Origin: Catellatospora sichuanensis | Lineage (GTDB): Bacteria; Actinomycetota; Actinomycetes; Mycobacteriales; Micromonosporaceae | Length of the DNA stretch: 64,000 nt | NCBI RefSeq assembly: GCF_007483665.1 | Contig: NZ_VIQO01000013.1 | Coordinates: 1 to 64,000 of the forward strand | Reading direction: 5' to 3' | Shown: piece after piece, positions 41,379 to 49,769 of the stretch | Position numbering within the stretch: position 1 is the stretch's first letter | Layout: the number at the start of each line of letters is the position of its first letter | The notes under the pieces: generated by a model | Told to the model about the DNA's origin: nothing | Seen by the model: the letters and a program-made list of their open reading frames with translations, nothing else | Databases searched by the model: none | Program-made: the position numbers and the translations under genes

Positions 41379-42212
41379 TCAGGTGCCCGGTCGGCGACCG
41401 AAAATCTTGACCGCGGTACCGCTCTTGAGCGTGTTCCAGTACTTCTGGGAGTCACCGGGCAGCAGGTTGACACATCCGTGCGAGCCGATGCTGCTGTTGT
41501 GGATGTAGGTCGTGGTGGTGTGGAAACCCTTTCCCTCCACGATCCGCTGCCACAGGGGCAGCCAAACGTCCCAGTCCGTGGACCAGTTCTTCGTCTGCCG
41601 ATCGTGGATCTTGTACGAACCACTGGGGGTGGGGAATCCGGCCATGCCCGTCCGGGTCACGGTCGGACCGTAGATGACCTTGCCACCGCTCATGATCCAG
41701 GTGGTCTGGTTGGTCAGGTCGATGCACGCGGTGAGCGCGGTGCCCGCGTTGCAGTTGCTCGGCTTCGACTTCAGCAGGCGCTGCGACACACCGCGGGTCA
41801 GCGGGCCGGCCTTGCCGTTGACGGGCCGGATGTCGAAGCGCTGCTGGAACTTCTTGATCGCGACGCAGTCGGCGGCGGACTGCTTGCCGTCCACCGTGAC
41901 CTTGCCGTATCCGCCGAGCGTGGCCAGGGCCTGCTCGACGACCTTCTGATACTCCCCCTGCGGGCAGCCGGCCGGTGACGGGCTGGTCGTCGGCTTCTTC
42001 GTCGGCGAGGGCTTCACGCTGGGCGAGGGCTTCACGCTCGGCGAAGGCTGCACGCTCGGCGCCGGGGCGCTCGACGCGGGTGCCGGGATGGGCTGATCGG
42101 TCGGTGCGGCCACGAAGTCCGGCTGCCCACCGGCAGTGTTGTCCTTCGGGTCGCAGGCGGCCGCAAGGGCCAATGTCGTGACTGCCAACAGGCCCACGAG
42201 TAAACGGCGCAC
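41379..42212 (-). CDS. L,D-transpeptidase lipoprotein with peptidoglycan-binding domain
   Basis: 277 residues from GTG 42212 with GGGGAGG. The signal peptide ends in a lipobox (LALAAACDP, Cys20). A Pro/Ser/Lys-rich linker with three PSPSVKPSP-type repeats spans the wall, followed by a peptidoglycan-binding helical domain (about 85-140) and a YkuD catalytic domain with HNSSIGSHGCVNLLP, the Cys being the nucleophile near residue 247. It forms 3-3 cross-links or attaches proteins to peptidoglycan outside the membrane. It lies between the two XPB-related genes on the opposite strand. Confidence 0.9.
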   Translation of the reverse strand: MRRLLVGLLAVTTLALAAACDPKDNTAGGQPDFVAAPTDQPIPAPASSAPAPSVQPSPSVKPSPSVKPSPTKKPTTSPSPAGCPQGEYQKVVEQALATLGGYGKVTVDGKQSAADCVAIKKFQQRFDIRPVNGKAGPLTRGVSQRLLKSKPSNCNAGTALTACIDLTNQTTWIMSGGKVIYGPTVTRTGMAGFPTPSGSYKIHDRQTKNWSTDWDVWLPLWQRIVEGKGFHTTTTYIHNSSIGSHGCVNLLPGDSQKYWNTLKSGTAVKIFGRRPGT

Positions 42213-42344
42213 CAGGCCTCCCCAGGTTCGATATCGCCGGTGTCGGGACTATAGACGCTCCTGCTGGAAGCAGGGTTGCCAGCCGTTCGGTCAGAGCGTG
42301 GGAGACTGGACTGTTGACCCTCAGTTCCCCAGCGCGAGGTGAGC

Positions 42345-44015
42345 ATGACGAACGGCCCGCTGATCGTCCAGTCCGACAAGACCCTGCTGCTCGAGGTGGA
42401 CCACCCGGACGCGACCGCGTGCCGGATGGCGATCGCGCCGTTCGCCGAGCTGGAGCGCTCACCCGAGCACATGCACACGTACCGGCTGACGCCGCTCGGG
42501 TTGTGGAACGCCCGCGCGGCCGGGCACGACGCCGAGAGCGTGGTGGACGCGCTGCTGCGCTTCTCCCGCTACCCGGTGCCGCACTCGCTGCTGGTCGACG
42601 TGGCCGAGACGATGGACCGCTACGGCAGGCTGCAGCTGCTCAACGACCCCGCCCACGGGCTGGTGCTGCGCGGGCTGGACCGTGCGGTGCTGGTCGAGGT
42701 GGCGAAGTCGAAGAAGGTCGCCGGGATGCTCGGCGCGCAGCTCGATCCGGACACCATCGCCGTGCACGGGTCCGAGCGCGGCCACCTCAAGCAGGTGCTG
42801 CTCAAACTCGGCTGGCCCGCCGAGGACCTGGCCGGGTACGTGGACGGCGAGGCGCACCCGATCGCGCTGCGCCAGGACGGCTGGCAGCTGCGCTCCTACC
42901 AGCGCGAGGCCGTGGAGCACTTCCAGGCCGGCGGCTCGGGCGTGGTGGTGCTGCCCTGCGGCGCGGGCAAGACGCTGGTCGGCGCGGCCGCGATGGCCGA
43001 CGTCAGTGCGACCACGCTGATCCTGGTCACCAATACCGTGGCCGGCCGGCAGTGGCGGCGGGAGCTGCTGGCCCGCACCACCCTCACCGAGGAGGAGATC
43101 GGCGAGTACTCGGGCGAGCGCAAAGAGATCCGCCCGGTCACCATCGCCACGTACCAGGTGCTCACGACCCGGCGCAACGGCACGTTCCCGCACCTCAACG
43201 TGTTCGACGCGCGCGACTGGGGCCTCATCGTCTACGACGAGGTGCACCTGCTGCCCGCGCCGATGTTCCGGTTCACCGCCGACCTGCAGGCCCGCCGTCG
43301 GCTGGGCCTGACCGCCACCCTGGTCCGCGAGGACGGCAAGGAGGGTGACGTGTTCAGCCTGATCGGCCCCAAGCGCTACGACGCGCCGTGGAAGGACATC
43401 GAGTCCCAGGGCTGGATCGCCCCCGCCGACTGCACCGAGGTCCGGGTCACCCTGTCCGACGCCGACCGGCTGACCTACGCGGCGGCCGAGCCGGAGGAGA
43501 GGTACAAGTTCGCGGCCACCGCGAAGGCGAAGCTGCCGGTGATCGAGGCGCTGATCGAGCGGCACTCCGACGAGCAGGTCCTGGTGATCGGGGCCTACCT
43601 GGAGCAGCTGCACGAGATCGGCCGCTACCTGGAGGAGAAGGGCGTGTCCGCGCCGATCGTGCACGGCGGCACCACGAACAAGGAGCGCGAGCGGCTGTTC
43701 GACGCGTTCCGCGACGGTTCGGTGCGCACCCTGATCCTGTCCAAGGTCGGCAACTTCTCCATCGACCTGCCCGAGGCGGCAGTGGCCGTTCAGGTGTCCG
43801 GCACGTTCGGCTCGCGCCAGGAGGAGGCGCAGCGCCTCGGCCGGGTGCTGCGGCCCAAGGGCGACGGCCGCCAGGCGCACTTCTACACGGTCGTCTCCCG
43901 AGACACCATCGACACCGAGTACGCCGCCCACCGCCAGCGCTTCCTCGCCGAGCAGGGCTACGCGTACACCATCGTCGACGCCGACGACGTGCTCAGCGGC
44001 CCCGCAGGCGGCTGA
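42345..44015 (+). CDS. DNA repair helicase XPB (bacterial)
   Basis: 556 residues from ATG 42345 with GAGGTGAG upstream. An N-terminal XPB-specific damage-recognition-like domain is followed by helicase domain 1 with Walker A LPCGAGKT (203-210), the YDEVHLL box II and LTATLVREDG (motif III/RED region). Domain 2 contains VIGAYLEQLHEIG, ILSKVGNFSIDLPEA and SRQEEAQRLGRVLRPKGDG (motif VI). It is a superfamily 2 3'-5' helicase related to archaeal and eukaryotic XPB. Its 3' end overlaps the convergent regulator gene by 23 bases. Confidence 0.93.
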   Translation: MTNGPLIVQSDKTLLLEVDHPDATACRMAIAPFAELERSPEHMHTYRLTPLGLWNARAAGHDAESVVDALLRFSRYPVPHSLLVDVAETMDRYGRLQLLNDPAHGLVLRGLDRAVLVEVAKSKKVAGMLGAQLDPDTIAVHGSERGHLKQVLLKLGWPAEDLAGYVDGEAHPIALRQDGWQLRSYQREAVEHFQAGGSGVVVLPCGAGKTLVGAAAMADVSATTLILVTNTVAGRQWRRELLARTTLTEEEIGEYSGERKEIRPVTIATYQVLTTRRNGTFPHLNVFDARDWGLIVYDEVHLLPAPMFRFTADLQARRRLGLTATLVREDGKEGDVFSLIGPKRYDAPWKDIESQGWIAPADCTEVRVTLSDADRLTYAAAEPEERYKFAATAKAKLPVIEALIERHSDEQVLVIGAYLEQLHEIGRYLEEKGVSAPIVHGGTTNKERERLFDAFRDGSVRTLILSKVGNFSIDLPEAAVAVQVSGTFGSRQEEAQRLGRVLRPKGDGRQAHFYTVVSRDTIDTEYAAHRQRFLAEQGYAYTIVDADDVLSGPAGG

Positions 44016-44709
44016 GCACCCGCGCGACCTCCGGAAAGTCGGCCTCGACCGCCGGCAGCGCCCGCACCGCCACCCGGTGCTCCTCACCCTCCGCGAACCC
44101 CGGGACGGCGAGGAGCACCGGCGGCGGCAACACAGCCACGAGCCGCACCCTGAACTCGATCAGCCCGCTGTGCCACCGCAACGGCCCCGCCGCCCGGGGG
44201 TCGAGGTCACGCCACACGAAATCTCGCGCCTTCGCGTCATAACGCCGCACGCCCACCTGGTGGACCCACCCGGCCAGCTGCTCGACCTCATGCTCGGCCA
44301 CCATCAGATCGAGTCCGGACGCCGCGACCGGAACCCCGTGCAGCAGCGCCACGCACTCCCCGTCGAACAGGTAGGCGAACCCTGGGCGATGCAGGACGCT
44401 CAGTAGCGCCATGTCCGCCACGACCATGGCTCGACGTTGCGGAAGTTCGTCCCGCACCTTCTCGATCATTTCGTCACGGTGGGCGCCTGCCGCCTCGACA
44501 TCGACCCGCAACTGCAGTCCGAGCCCGGCGAACAGCCGATCGGCCAGCAACGTGCTGCCCCGGCGGCGACCCGACTCGAAGCGGGACACGGACTGGCGCG
44601 TGACTCCCGCCCGCTCCGCCAGCCCTTCCTGGGTGACGCCACGGCGCTCGCGCTCCCGCTGCAGCAGGAAGCCGAGCTGCCGGTCCAGTCGCGCCTCGTC
44701 GTCAGCCAT
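43993..44709 (-). CDS. XRE-type HTH protein with C-terminal nucleotidyltransferase-like region
   Basis: 238 residues from ATG 44709; no strong ribosome site. Residues 8-65 form a helix-turn-helix (LLQRERERRGVTQEGLAERAGVTRQSVSRFESGRR). The rest is unusual: LLSVLHRPGFAYLFDGECVALLHGVPVAASGLDLMVAEHEVEQLAGWV resembles proteins with a nucleotidyltransferase-like substrate fold, including a D-L-x motif, followed by VGVRRYDAKARDF and EFRVRLVAVLPP strands. No active-site pair is certain. It could be a regulator with a sensor domain or a relic of a toxin/antitoxin-type gene. Confidence 0.6.
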   Translation of the reverse strand: MADDEARLDRQLGFLLQRERERRGVTQEGLAERAGVTRQSVSRFESGRRRGSTLLADRLFAGLGLQLRVDVEAAGAHRDEMIEKVRDELPQRRAMVVADMALLSVLHRPGFAYLFDGECVALLHGVPVAASGLDLMVAEHEVEQLAGWVHQVGVRRYDAKARDFVWRDLDPRAAGPLRWHSGLIEFRVRLVAVLPPPVLLAVPGFAEGEEHRVAVRALPAVEADFPEVARVLSRLRGR

Positions 44710-44807
44710 GACCCATGTTCGCGCGATGCCCGAACTCTCGACAGCCCCTGTGGACAACGCGGTGTGGCCTGTGGATATCCGGCTCCGGGAGGGTATCGCG
44801 TTGCGCG

Positions 44808-44847
44808 GCGCTCGTTTCGGGACGCTCAAGCGTCCCGAAACGAGCGC
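44808..44847. terminator. Perfect 19-bp-arm palindrome downstream of the NHEJ operon
   Basis: Arms 44808-44826 and 44829-44847 are exact reverse complements around CA. The GCTCGTTTCGGGACGCT core equals that of the palindrome after sepH. It lies 79 bases past the end of the leftward polymerase gene. Confidence 0.65.
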
Positions 44848-44926
44848 TCGCCGGTGACATGTAGCTGCCGGACGCCTGACGGAGCGTGCTGCGCCAGCCC
44901 CGGCCCGTAGGCAAGCGGCCAGCCGC

Positions 44927-45754
44927 TCAGGTCTCCGTGAGCAGGACGGCGTGCAGGTCGCCGAGGCGGGCGGCGCGGTCGAGGACCTCGGCGGGGCCGA
45001 AGGAGGCCGCGGTGAAGTCGGCGTGGGCGACTTCGTCCCAGGTCAGGGGGGCGGAGACGGTAGGCGTGGGGCCGGCGCGCAGGGAGTACACGCATACCGT
45101 CGTCTTGGCCTGGTTGTTCTGGCTCCAGTCGATGAAGACCTTGCCGGGCCGCAGCTCCTTGGCCATCTGGTCGGTGACCATGTCCTTGGCGGCCGCGGCG
45201 AACTCGGCCGCGATGTCCCGGGCGTAGCTCATGACCTCGTCGAAGGTGCCCGCAAAGGTGCTGCTGACCTGCATGCCTTTACGACCGGAGGTCTTCGGGA
45301 AGGCTTCGCGGCCGTCGACGGCCAGGCGCTCGCGCAGGGCCAGCGCGACGGCGCGGCACTCGTCGAGGCCCGCGGGCGGGCCGGGGTCCAGGTCGAAGAC
45401 GACGCGGTCGGGGCCGGGGGCGCCGACCTTCCACTGGTGGGTGTGCAGCTCCAGGGCGGCGAGGTTGGCCAGCCAGACCAGGGTGGCCGGCTCCTGGCAG
45501 ATGATCAGACCGTCGGGCGAGACCGGCACCCAGGCGGGCTTCTTGGCCGGGGCGTTCTTCTCGAAGAAGCCGGGGCGGTCCGCACCGTCGGGGAAGCGGA
45601 TGCGGGTCAGCGCGCGGTCGGTCAGGTGCGGCAGGATCACCGGCGCGATCCGATGGTAGTAGTCGATCACCTCAGCCTTGGTGGTGCCGTCGGGATAGAG
45701 CGGCTTGTCCAGGTTGGACAAGGTCAGCTCGCGGGAGTCGACGCTGACCTTCAT
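44927..45754 (-). CDS. NHEJ DNA polymerase (LigD polymerase domain, stand-alone)
   Basis: 275 residues. It is the primase-polymerase domain normally fused in LigD. Motifs: LSNLDKPLYPDGTTKAEVIDYY, FFEKNAPAKKPAWV, the metal-binding VVFDLDPGPPAGLDECR (two Asp), PKTSGRKGMQV and VFIDWSQNNQAKTT (third Asp). It adds nucleotides, preferably ribonucleotides, at double-strand breaks. The ATG overlaps the stop of the ligase gene by four bases, so it is translated in tandem as the third gene of the ku-ligase-polymerase operon. Confidence 0.92.
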   Translation of the reverse strand: MKVSVDSRELTLSNLDKPLYPDGTTKAEVIDYYHRIAPVILPHLTDRALTRIRFPDGADRPGFFEKNAPAKKPAWVPVSPDGLIICQEPATLVWLANLAALELHTHQWKVGAPGPDRVVFDLDPGPPAGLDECRAVALALRERLAVDGREAFPKTSGRKGMQVSSTFAGTFDEVMSYARDIAAEFAAAAKDMVTDQMAKELRPGKVFIDWSQNNQAKTTVCVYSLRAGPTPTVSAPLTWDEVAHADFTAASFGPAEVLDRAARLGDLHAVLLTET

Positions 45755-46608
45755 CCGCAGTCCTCGCCCAGACAGTCGCCGGGCAACTTGTCCGGGCGCA
45801 GCCGCAGGAAGATCGGAAAGCGCAGGCGGCCGTCGGGCGTGATCTCGCTGTAGCGGACCTCGACCACCAGCAGCGGCTCCACCCAGGTTCCCGGTTCGGC
45901 CGGGCCGGCGAACGGCGAGGCAGGACGGACCAGGTCCCGTAACACGGGCAGCAGCGCCCGTTCGGTGCGCACGGTCAGCCCGCCGCCGACCCGGCCCCGG
46001 TAGCGCAGCGTGCCGTCCGGCAGCGGGGTGCCGATGAGCAGCGCGCCCAGCGGGCGGGCCCCGGCGCGCCAGCCGCCGATCACGAAGTCGCCGGTGCGGA
46101 CGAACTTCCACTTGATCCAGTCAGGTGAGCGCACCCCGGGCTGGTATCGCGAGGCCCGGCGCTTGGCCATCACGCCTTCGAGGCCGAGTTCGCGGGCCGC
46201 CGCCACGGTGGCCGGGCCGTCGTCGAAGCTCGGTGACACGGTCGCCGCCGGGGAGACCGCGGGTAGGCGCAGCCCGTCCAGCACCTCGCGGCGCTGGTCG
46301 TAGGTCAGCTCCGGGCGGATCACGTCGAAGGCGACGTACACCGGGGCGGCGCCCTGCTGCATGGCGTGGAAGCTGGGCAGCCCGGCCGCGTCGAACGCGA
46401 CCAGTTCGCCGTCGAGCACCTCGGGGACCTGCGGCAGCGCGGGACCGGCCAGCTGCCGCCCGGACCGGCCGAGGAACCGCCCGCCCGCGTAGACGGCCCG
46501 GTAGCCGTCCCACTTCACCTCGTACGCCCACAACGGTCCGCTCGGCAGCGGGCCGGCCGTAGCCAGCATCGGCGCGATGGCGGCCCGGCCGGAGGCGACG
46601 CGGATCAA
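45751..46608 (-). CDS. ATP-dependent DNA ligase (LigD ligase domain, stand-alone)
   Basis: 285 residues from TTG 46608. Ligase motifs: I in YEVKWDGYRA (adenylated Lys), III DGELVAFD, IV EGVMAKRRASRY and V WIKWKF, then the OB domain (IGTPLPDGTLRYRGRVGGG). The TTG start overlaps the ku stop as TTGA, with CAAGG about nine bases upstream; ATG 46569, 13 codons later, is the alternative. It seals breaks bridged by Ku. Unlike mycobacterial LigD, nuclease and polymerase domains are not fused here. Confidence 0.9.
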   Translation of the reverse strand: MIRVASGRAAIAPMLATAGPLPSGPLWAYEVKWDGYRAVYAGGRFLGRSGRQLAGPALPQVPEVLDGELVAFDAAGLPSFHAMQQGAAPVYVAFDVIRPELTYDQRREVLDGLRLPAVSPAATVSPSFDDGPATVAAARELGLEGVMAKRRASRYQPGVRSPDWIKWKFVRTGDFVIGGWRAGARPLGALLIGTPLPDGTLRYRGRVGGGLTVRTERALLPVLRDLVRPASPFAGPAEPGTWVEPLLVVEVRYSEITPDGRLRFPIFLRLRPDKLPGDCLGEDCG

Positions 46609-47672
46609 GCTGCCTTGGCCTTCTTCGCCGGGGCCTTCTTGGCCGCCGCCTTCTTGGCGGTGGACTTCTTCGCCTCGGCCTGCGCCGATCCGCCCTTCGC
46701 CGATCCGGCCGTCGCGGATGCGGCACGGGTGGACCCAGCCCGCGTGGACCCGGCCTTCGCGGGCTCTGCCTTGCGGCCGGTCGCCTTCTTCGGTGAGGGT
46801 TCGGCCTTCTCCGGTTCGGCCTTGGCCGCCTTCTTGATCGGGTGGACGGTGGCGTGACCGGTGCGCTTCTCCTCCGGCTCGGCTGCGCCGCCGCGGGCCG
46901 CGCGGGCCCGCTCCACCGATTGGCGCAGCGCCGCCATCAGGTCGATCGTCGGCGCGATCGGTTCCTCGGTGGTCGGCTGCACCACGGTGTCCTTCTTGCC
47001 GATCTTCACGTCGATGACCTGCTGCAGAGCCTCGCGGTAGGAGTCGGTGAACTCCTCCGGGTGGAAGTCGCCCGACATCGAGTCGACCAGCGAGGCGGCC
47101 ATCTTGACCTCCTGCGGGCGCAGCTTCACGTCGTCGTCGAGGAAGTCGAACGCGGCCTCGCGCACCTCGTCCGGCCACAGCATGGTGTTGAGCACCAGCA
47201 CGCCTTCGTGCACGCGTACCGTCGCCAGGGTCTCCCGCTGCCGCAGCGCCACCTTCACCACGGCGACCCGGTCCACGTTCTCCAGCGCCTCGCGCAGCAG
47301 CAGGTAGGGCTTCACCCCGGCCGCGCCGTCGGGCTCCAGGAAGTAGGCCTTGTCGTAGAGGATCGGGTCGATCTGCTCGTTGGGCACGAACTCCAGCACC
47401 TCGATGGCACGGGAGCTGGTCAGCGGCAGGTTCTTGAAGTCGTCGTCGGTGAGCACCACGATCTCGCCGCCGCCCACGTCGTACCCCTTGGCGATCTGGT
47501 CATAGGTGACCTGCTCGCCGTCGAGTGAGCAGACGCGCTGATACTTGATCCGTCCGCCGTCGGCGCGGTGCACCTGGTGGAATCGGATGTCCTTCTCCTC
47601 CGTGGCGGAGTAGAGCTTCACCGAGATGGAGACCAGGCCGAACGAGACGGCGCCCTTCCAGATCGCCCTCAT
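46605..47672 (-). CDS. ku: Ku-type NHEJ end-binding protein
   Basis: 355 residues. The core (1-255) begins MRAIWKGAVSFGLVSISVKLYSATEEKDIRFHQVH and contains YFLEPDGAAGVKPYLLLREAL and LWPDEVREA, typical of bacterial Ku homodimers that encircle DNA ends. From about residue 275 there is a long Lys/Ala/Pro-rich tail (GRKAEPAKAGSTRAGSTR ... KKAAAKKAPAKKAKAA), as in extended actinomycete Ku proteins, which probably binds DNA non-specifically. It is the first gene of the operon and is transcribed away from the NUDIX gene. Confidence 0.95.
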   Translation of the reverse strand: MRAIWKGAVSFGLVSISVKLYSATEEKDIRFHQVHRADGGRIKYQRVCSLDGEQVTYDQIAKGYDVGGGEIVVLTDDDFKNLPLTSSRAIEVLEFVPNEQIDPILYDKAYFLEPDGAAGVKPYLLLREALENVDRVAVVKVALRQRETLATVRVHEGVLVLNTMLWPDEVREAAFDFLDDDVKLRPQEVKMAASLVDSMSGDFHPEEFTDSYREALQQVIDVKIGKKDTVVQPTTEEPIAPTIDLMAALRQSVERARAARGGAAEPEEKRTGHATVHPIKKAAKAEPEKAEPSPKKATGRKAEPAKAGSTRAGSTRAASATAGSAKGGSAQAEAKKSTAKKAAAKKAPAKKAKAA

Positions 47673-47807
47673 ATGGGAAGTATGCCCGATAGAAGGCCGT
47701 GTACCGCAAGAACCCCGTGGGATCTAGGCTGGCGCGCATGAGCGAACGCAGTGAGCGATCGATGACACAGGTCGACATGACGTCAGCGCGCGAAGCGGGC
47801 TGACGTC

Positions 47808-48305
47808 ATGGGTTCTGAGGACGGCTGGGTGAACTCGTACCACGGCAGGATGCGGGCGGCCATGGGCGACGCGACGCTCTTCTTCCTGGGGGCGCGCGGC
47901 GTCATCCGGGACGAGCAGGGCCGGGTCCTGCTGATCAAACGCACCGACAACGGGTACTGGGCCTTCCCCGCCGGGGCCATGGAGCTCGGCGAGTCGATGC
48001 GCGACTGCGCGATCCGGGAGACGTTCGAGGAGACCGGGCTGAAGGCCGGACGGGCGACGCTGTTCGCCTTCCTGTCCGGGCCGCAGTACACCTTCACGAA
48101 CGTCTTCGGTGACACGTACCAGCACGTCTCCGGGTCGTACCTGCTGACCGAGGTCTCCGGCGAGCTGACCCCCGACCCGGACGAGGCCGCCGACGCGGGC
48201 TGGTTCTCCCCGGACGACCTGCCGGAGCCGACCTCGGGCGCGGTGCGCTGGACGCTGGACCACCTGGCCCGCTTCGAGGAGACCGGCCAGATCTACTCGG
48301 ACTGA
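47808..48305 (+). CDS. NUDIX hydrolase
   Basis: 165 residues. The Nudix box runs from G56 to L78: GAMELGESMRDC ... RETFEETGL, with the metal-binding REx2EE residues intact. Members hydrolyse nucleoside diphosphates linked to another group; the substrate is open. The CxNVFGDTYQHVSGSY-like segment is not diagnostic. The start is uncertain because no good ribosome site precedes ATG 47808; internal ATG codons at 47849 or 47861 are possible. It is divergent from the NHEJ operon. Confidence 0.85.
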   Translation: MGSEDGWVNSYHGRMRAAMGDATLFFLGARGVIRDEQGRVLLIKRTDNGYWAFPAGAMELGESMRDCAIRETFEETGLKAGRATLFAFLSGPQYTFTNVFGDTYQHVSGSYLLTEVSGELTPDPDEAADAGWFSPDDLPEPTSGAVRWTLDHLARFEETGQIYSD

Positions 48306-48355
48306 GCGCATATCGGCTTGCCGCAACCGCGGCTCACCAGGCAGTATCGGCGCAC

Positions 48356-49663
48356 GTGACGAGCAAGAGGCGCTTCGCGCTGGACCTGTCGCCGCTGCGC
48401 CGGCGCGATTTCCGGTTGGTGTACACCGCGGCGGGGGTCAGCAGCTTCGGTTCGATGATCACGTACGTGACCATCCCGTTCCAGCTCAAGCAGCTGACCG
48501 GCGACCCGCTCACGGTGGGCCTGCTGGGCGTGGTCGAGCTGGCCCCGCTGCTGTTCATGGCGTTCGTCGGCGGGGCGCTGGCCGACTACATGGACCGGCG
48601 CAAGCTCGTCTTCTGGGCCGAGGCCGCGCTCGCCGGGCTCACCGCGCTGCTGTTGCTCAACGCCCTGGTCGGCACCCCGAAGGTCTGGGTGCTGTTCGTC
48701 ATCGCCGGCCTGGCCGCCGCGGTCGACGGCATCCACCGCCCGGCGATGGACGCGATGATGCCGCGGCTGGCCCCGGCCGAGGAGATGGCCGCCGTCGGCT
48801 CGCTCAACTCGCTGCGCTGGCAGGTCGCCCAGATCGCCGGCCCCACCCTGGCCGGTCTCATGATCGCCAACATCGACGTGGCCTGGGTGTTCGCGTTCGA
48901 CCTGGCCACCTTCGCGATCGCGCTGGTCTGCTTCGGGCTGGTGCGCGCGGTCGCCCCGCCGGAGGCCGCCGAGCGGCCGTCGCTGCGCTCGGTCGTCGAG
49001 GGCATCCGGTATGCCCGCAGCCGCCCCGAACTGATCGGCACCTACCTGGTCGACGTCAACGCGATGTTCTTCGCCTTCCCGGTCGCCCTCTACCCGTGGG
49101 TGGCCGACAAGTACGGCGGCGCGTCGGTGCTCGGCCTCTTCTACGCCGCGCTGGCCGTCGGCTCCCTGCTGGTCACGGTCACCTCCGGCTGGACGGCCCG
49201 GGTACACCGGCACGGCCTGGCGGTGCTGCTGGCCGCGGGTGCCTGGGGGCTGGGCATCGTGCTGTTCGGCCTGGCCGGTTCGCTCTGGCTGGCCCTGCTC
49301 GGCCTGGTCGTCGCGGGCGCCTCGGACATGATCTCCGGCCTGTTCCGGGGCGTCATCTGGAACCAGACCATCCCCGACCACCTGCGGGGCCGCCTGGCCG
49401 GCATCGAGATGCTGTCCTACCTGACCGGCCCGATGCTCGGGCAGACCCGCGCCGGGCTGAGCGCCCGCTGGTGGGGCTACAGCGGCGCGGTCGTCTGGGG
49501 AGGTGTGCTCTGCGTCGCGGGCACCGGCGCGCTGGCCGCCGCCCTGCCCGCCTTCCTGCGCTACGACGGCCGTGAGGGCCTGGCCCGTAAGCAGGCCGAG
49601 GAGACCGCTCGCGCCGCCGAACTCACCGCTCTCCGCACGGCCGACATCCCGACCCCGGCGTGA
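48356..49663 (+). CDS. MFS transporter (EntS/MFS_3 type)
   Basis: 435 residues from GTG 48356, no strong ribosome site. About twelve membrane spans. DFRLVYTAAGVSSFGSMITYVTIPFQLKQLTGDPL is the start typical of EntS-like exporters, and GGALADYMDRRKLVFWAEAAL is MFS motif A; a duplicate-like loop appears in the C-terminal half (GRLAGIEMLSYLTGPM). It resembles the transporter at 30496-31791 in family but not closely. The cargo is unknown. The C-terminal tail (KQAEETARAAELTAL) is cytoplasmic. Confidence 0.85.
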   Translation: MTSKRRFALDLSPLRRRDFRLVYTAAGVSSFGSMITYVTIPFQLKQLTGDPLTVGLLGVVELAPLLFMAFVGGALADYMDRRKLVFWAEAALAGLTALLLLNALVGTPKVWVLFVIAGLAAAVDGIHRPAMDAMMPRLAPAEEMAAVGSLNSLRWQVAQIAGPTLAGLMIANIDVAWVFAFDLATFAIALVCFGLVRAVAPPEAAERPSLRSVVEGIRYARSRPELIGTYLVDVNAMFFAFPVALYPWVADKYGGASVLGLFYAALAVGSLLVTVTSGWTARVHRHGLAVLLAAGAWGLGIVLFGLAGSLWLALLGLVVAGASDMISGLFRGVIWNQTIPDHLRGRLAGIEMLSYLTGPMLGQTRAGLSARWWGYSGAVVWGGVLCVAGTGALAAALPAFLRYDGREGLARKQAEETARAAELTALRTADIPTPA

Positions 49664-49769
49664 ACGAGTCAGGCGGCGAAAGGTTTCTGCCTATTCGGGG
49701 GTTTCCGTGCACGATGGTGGATTAGCCTACCGATTGGGGCAATTCGCTAGGCGGAACGGAGCGGTCGCC

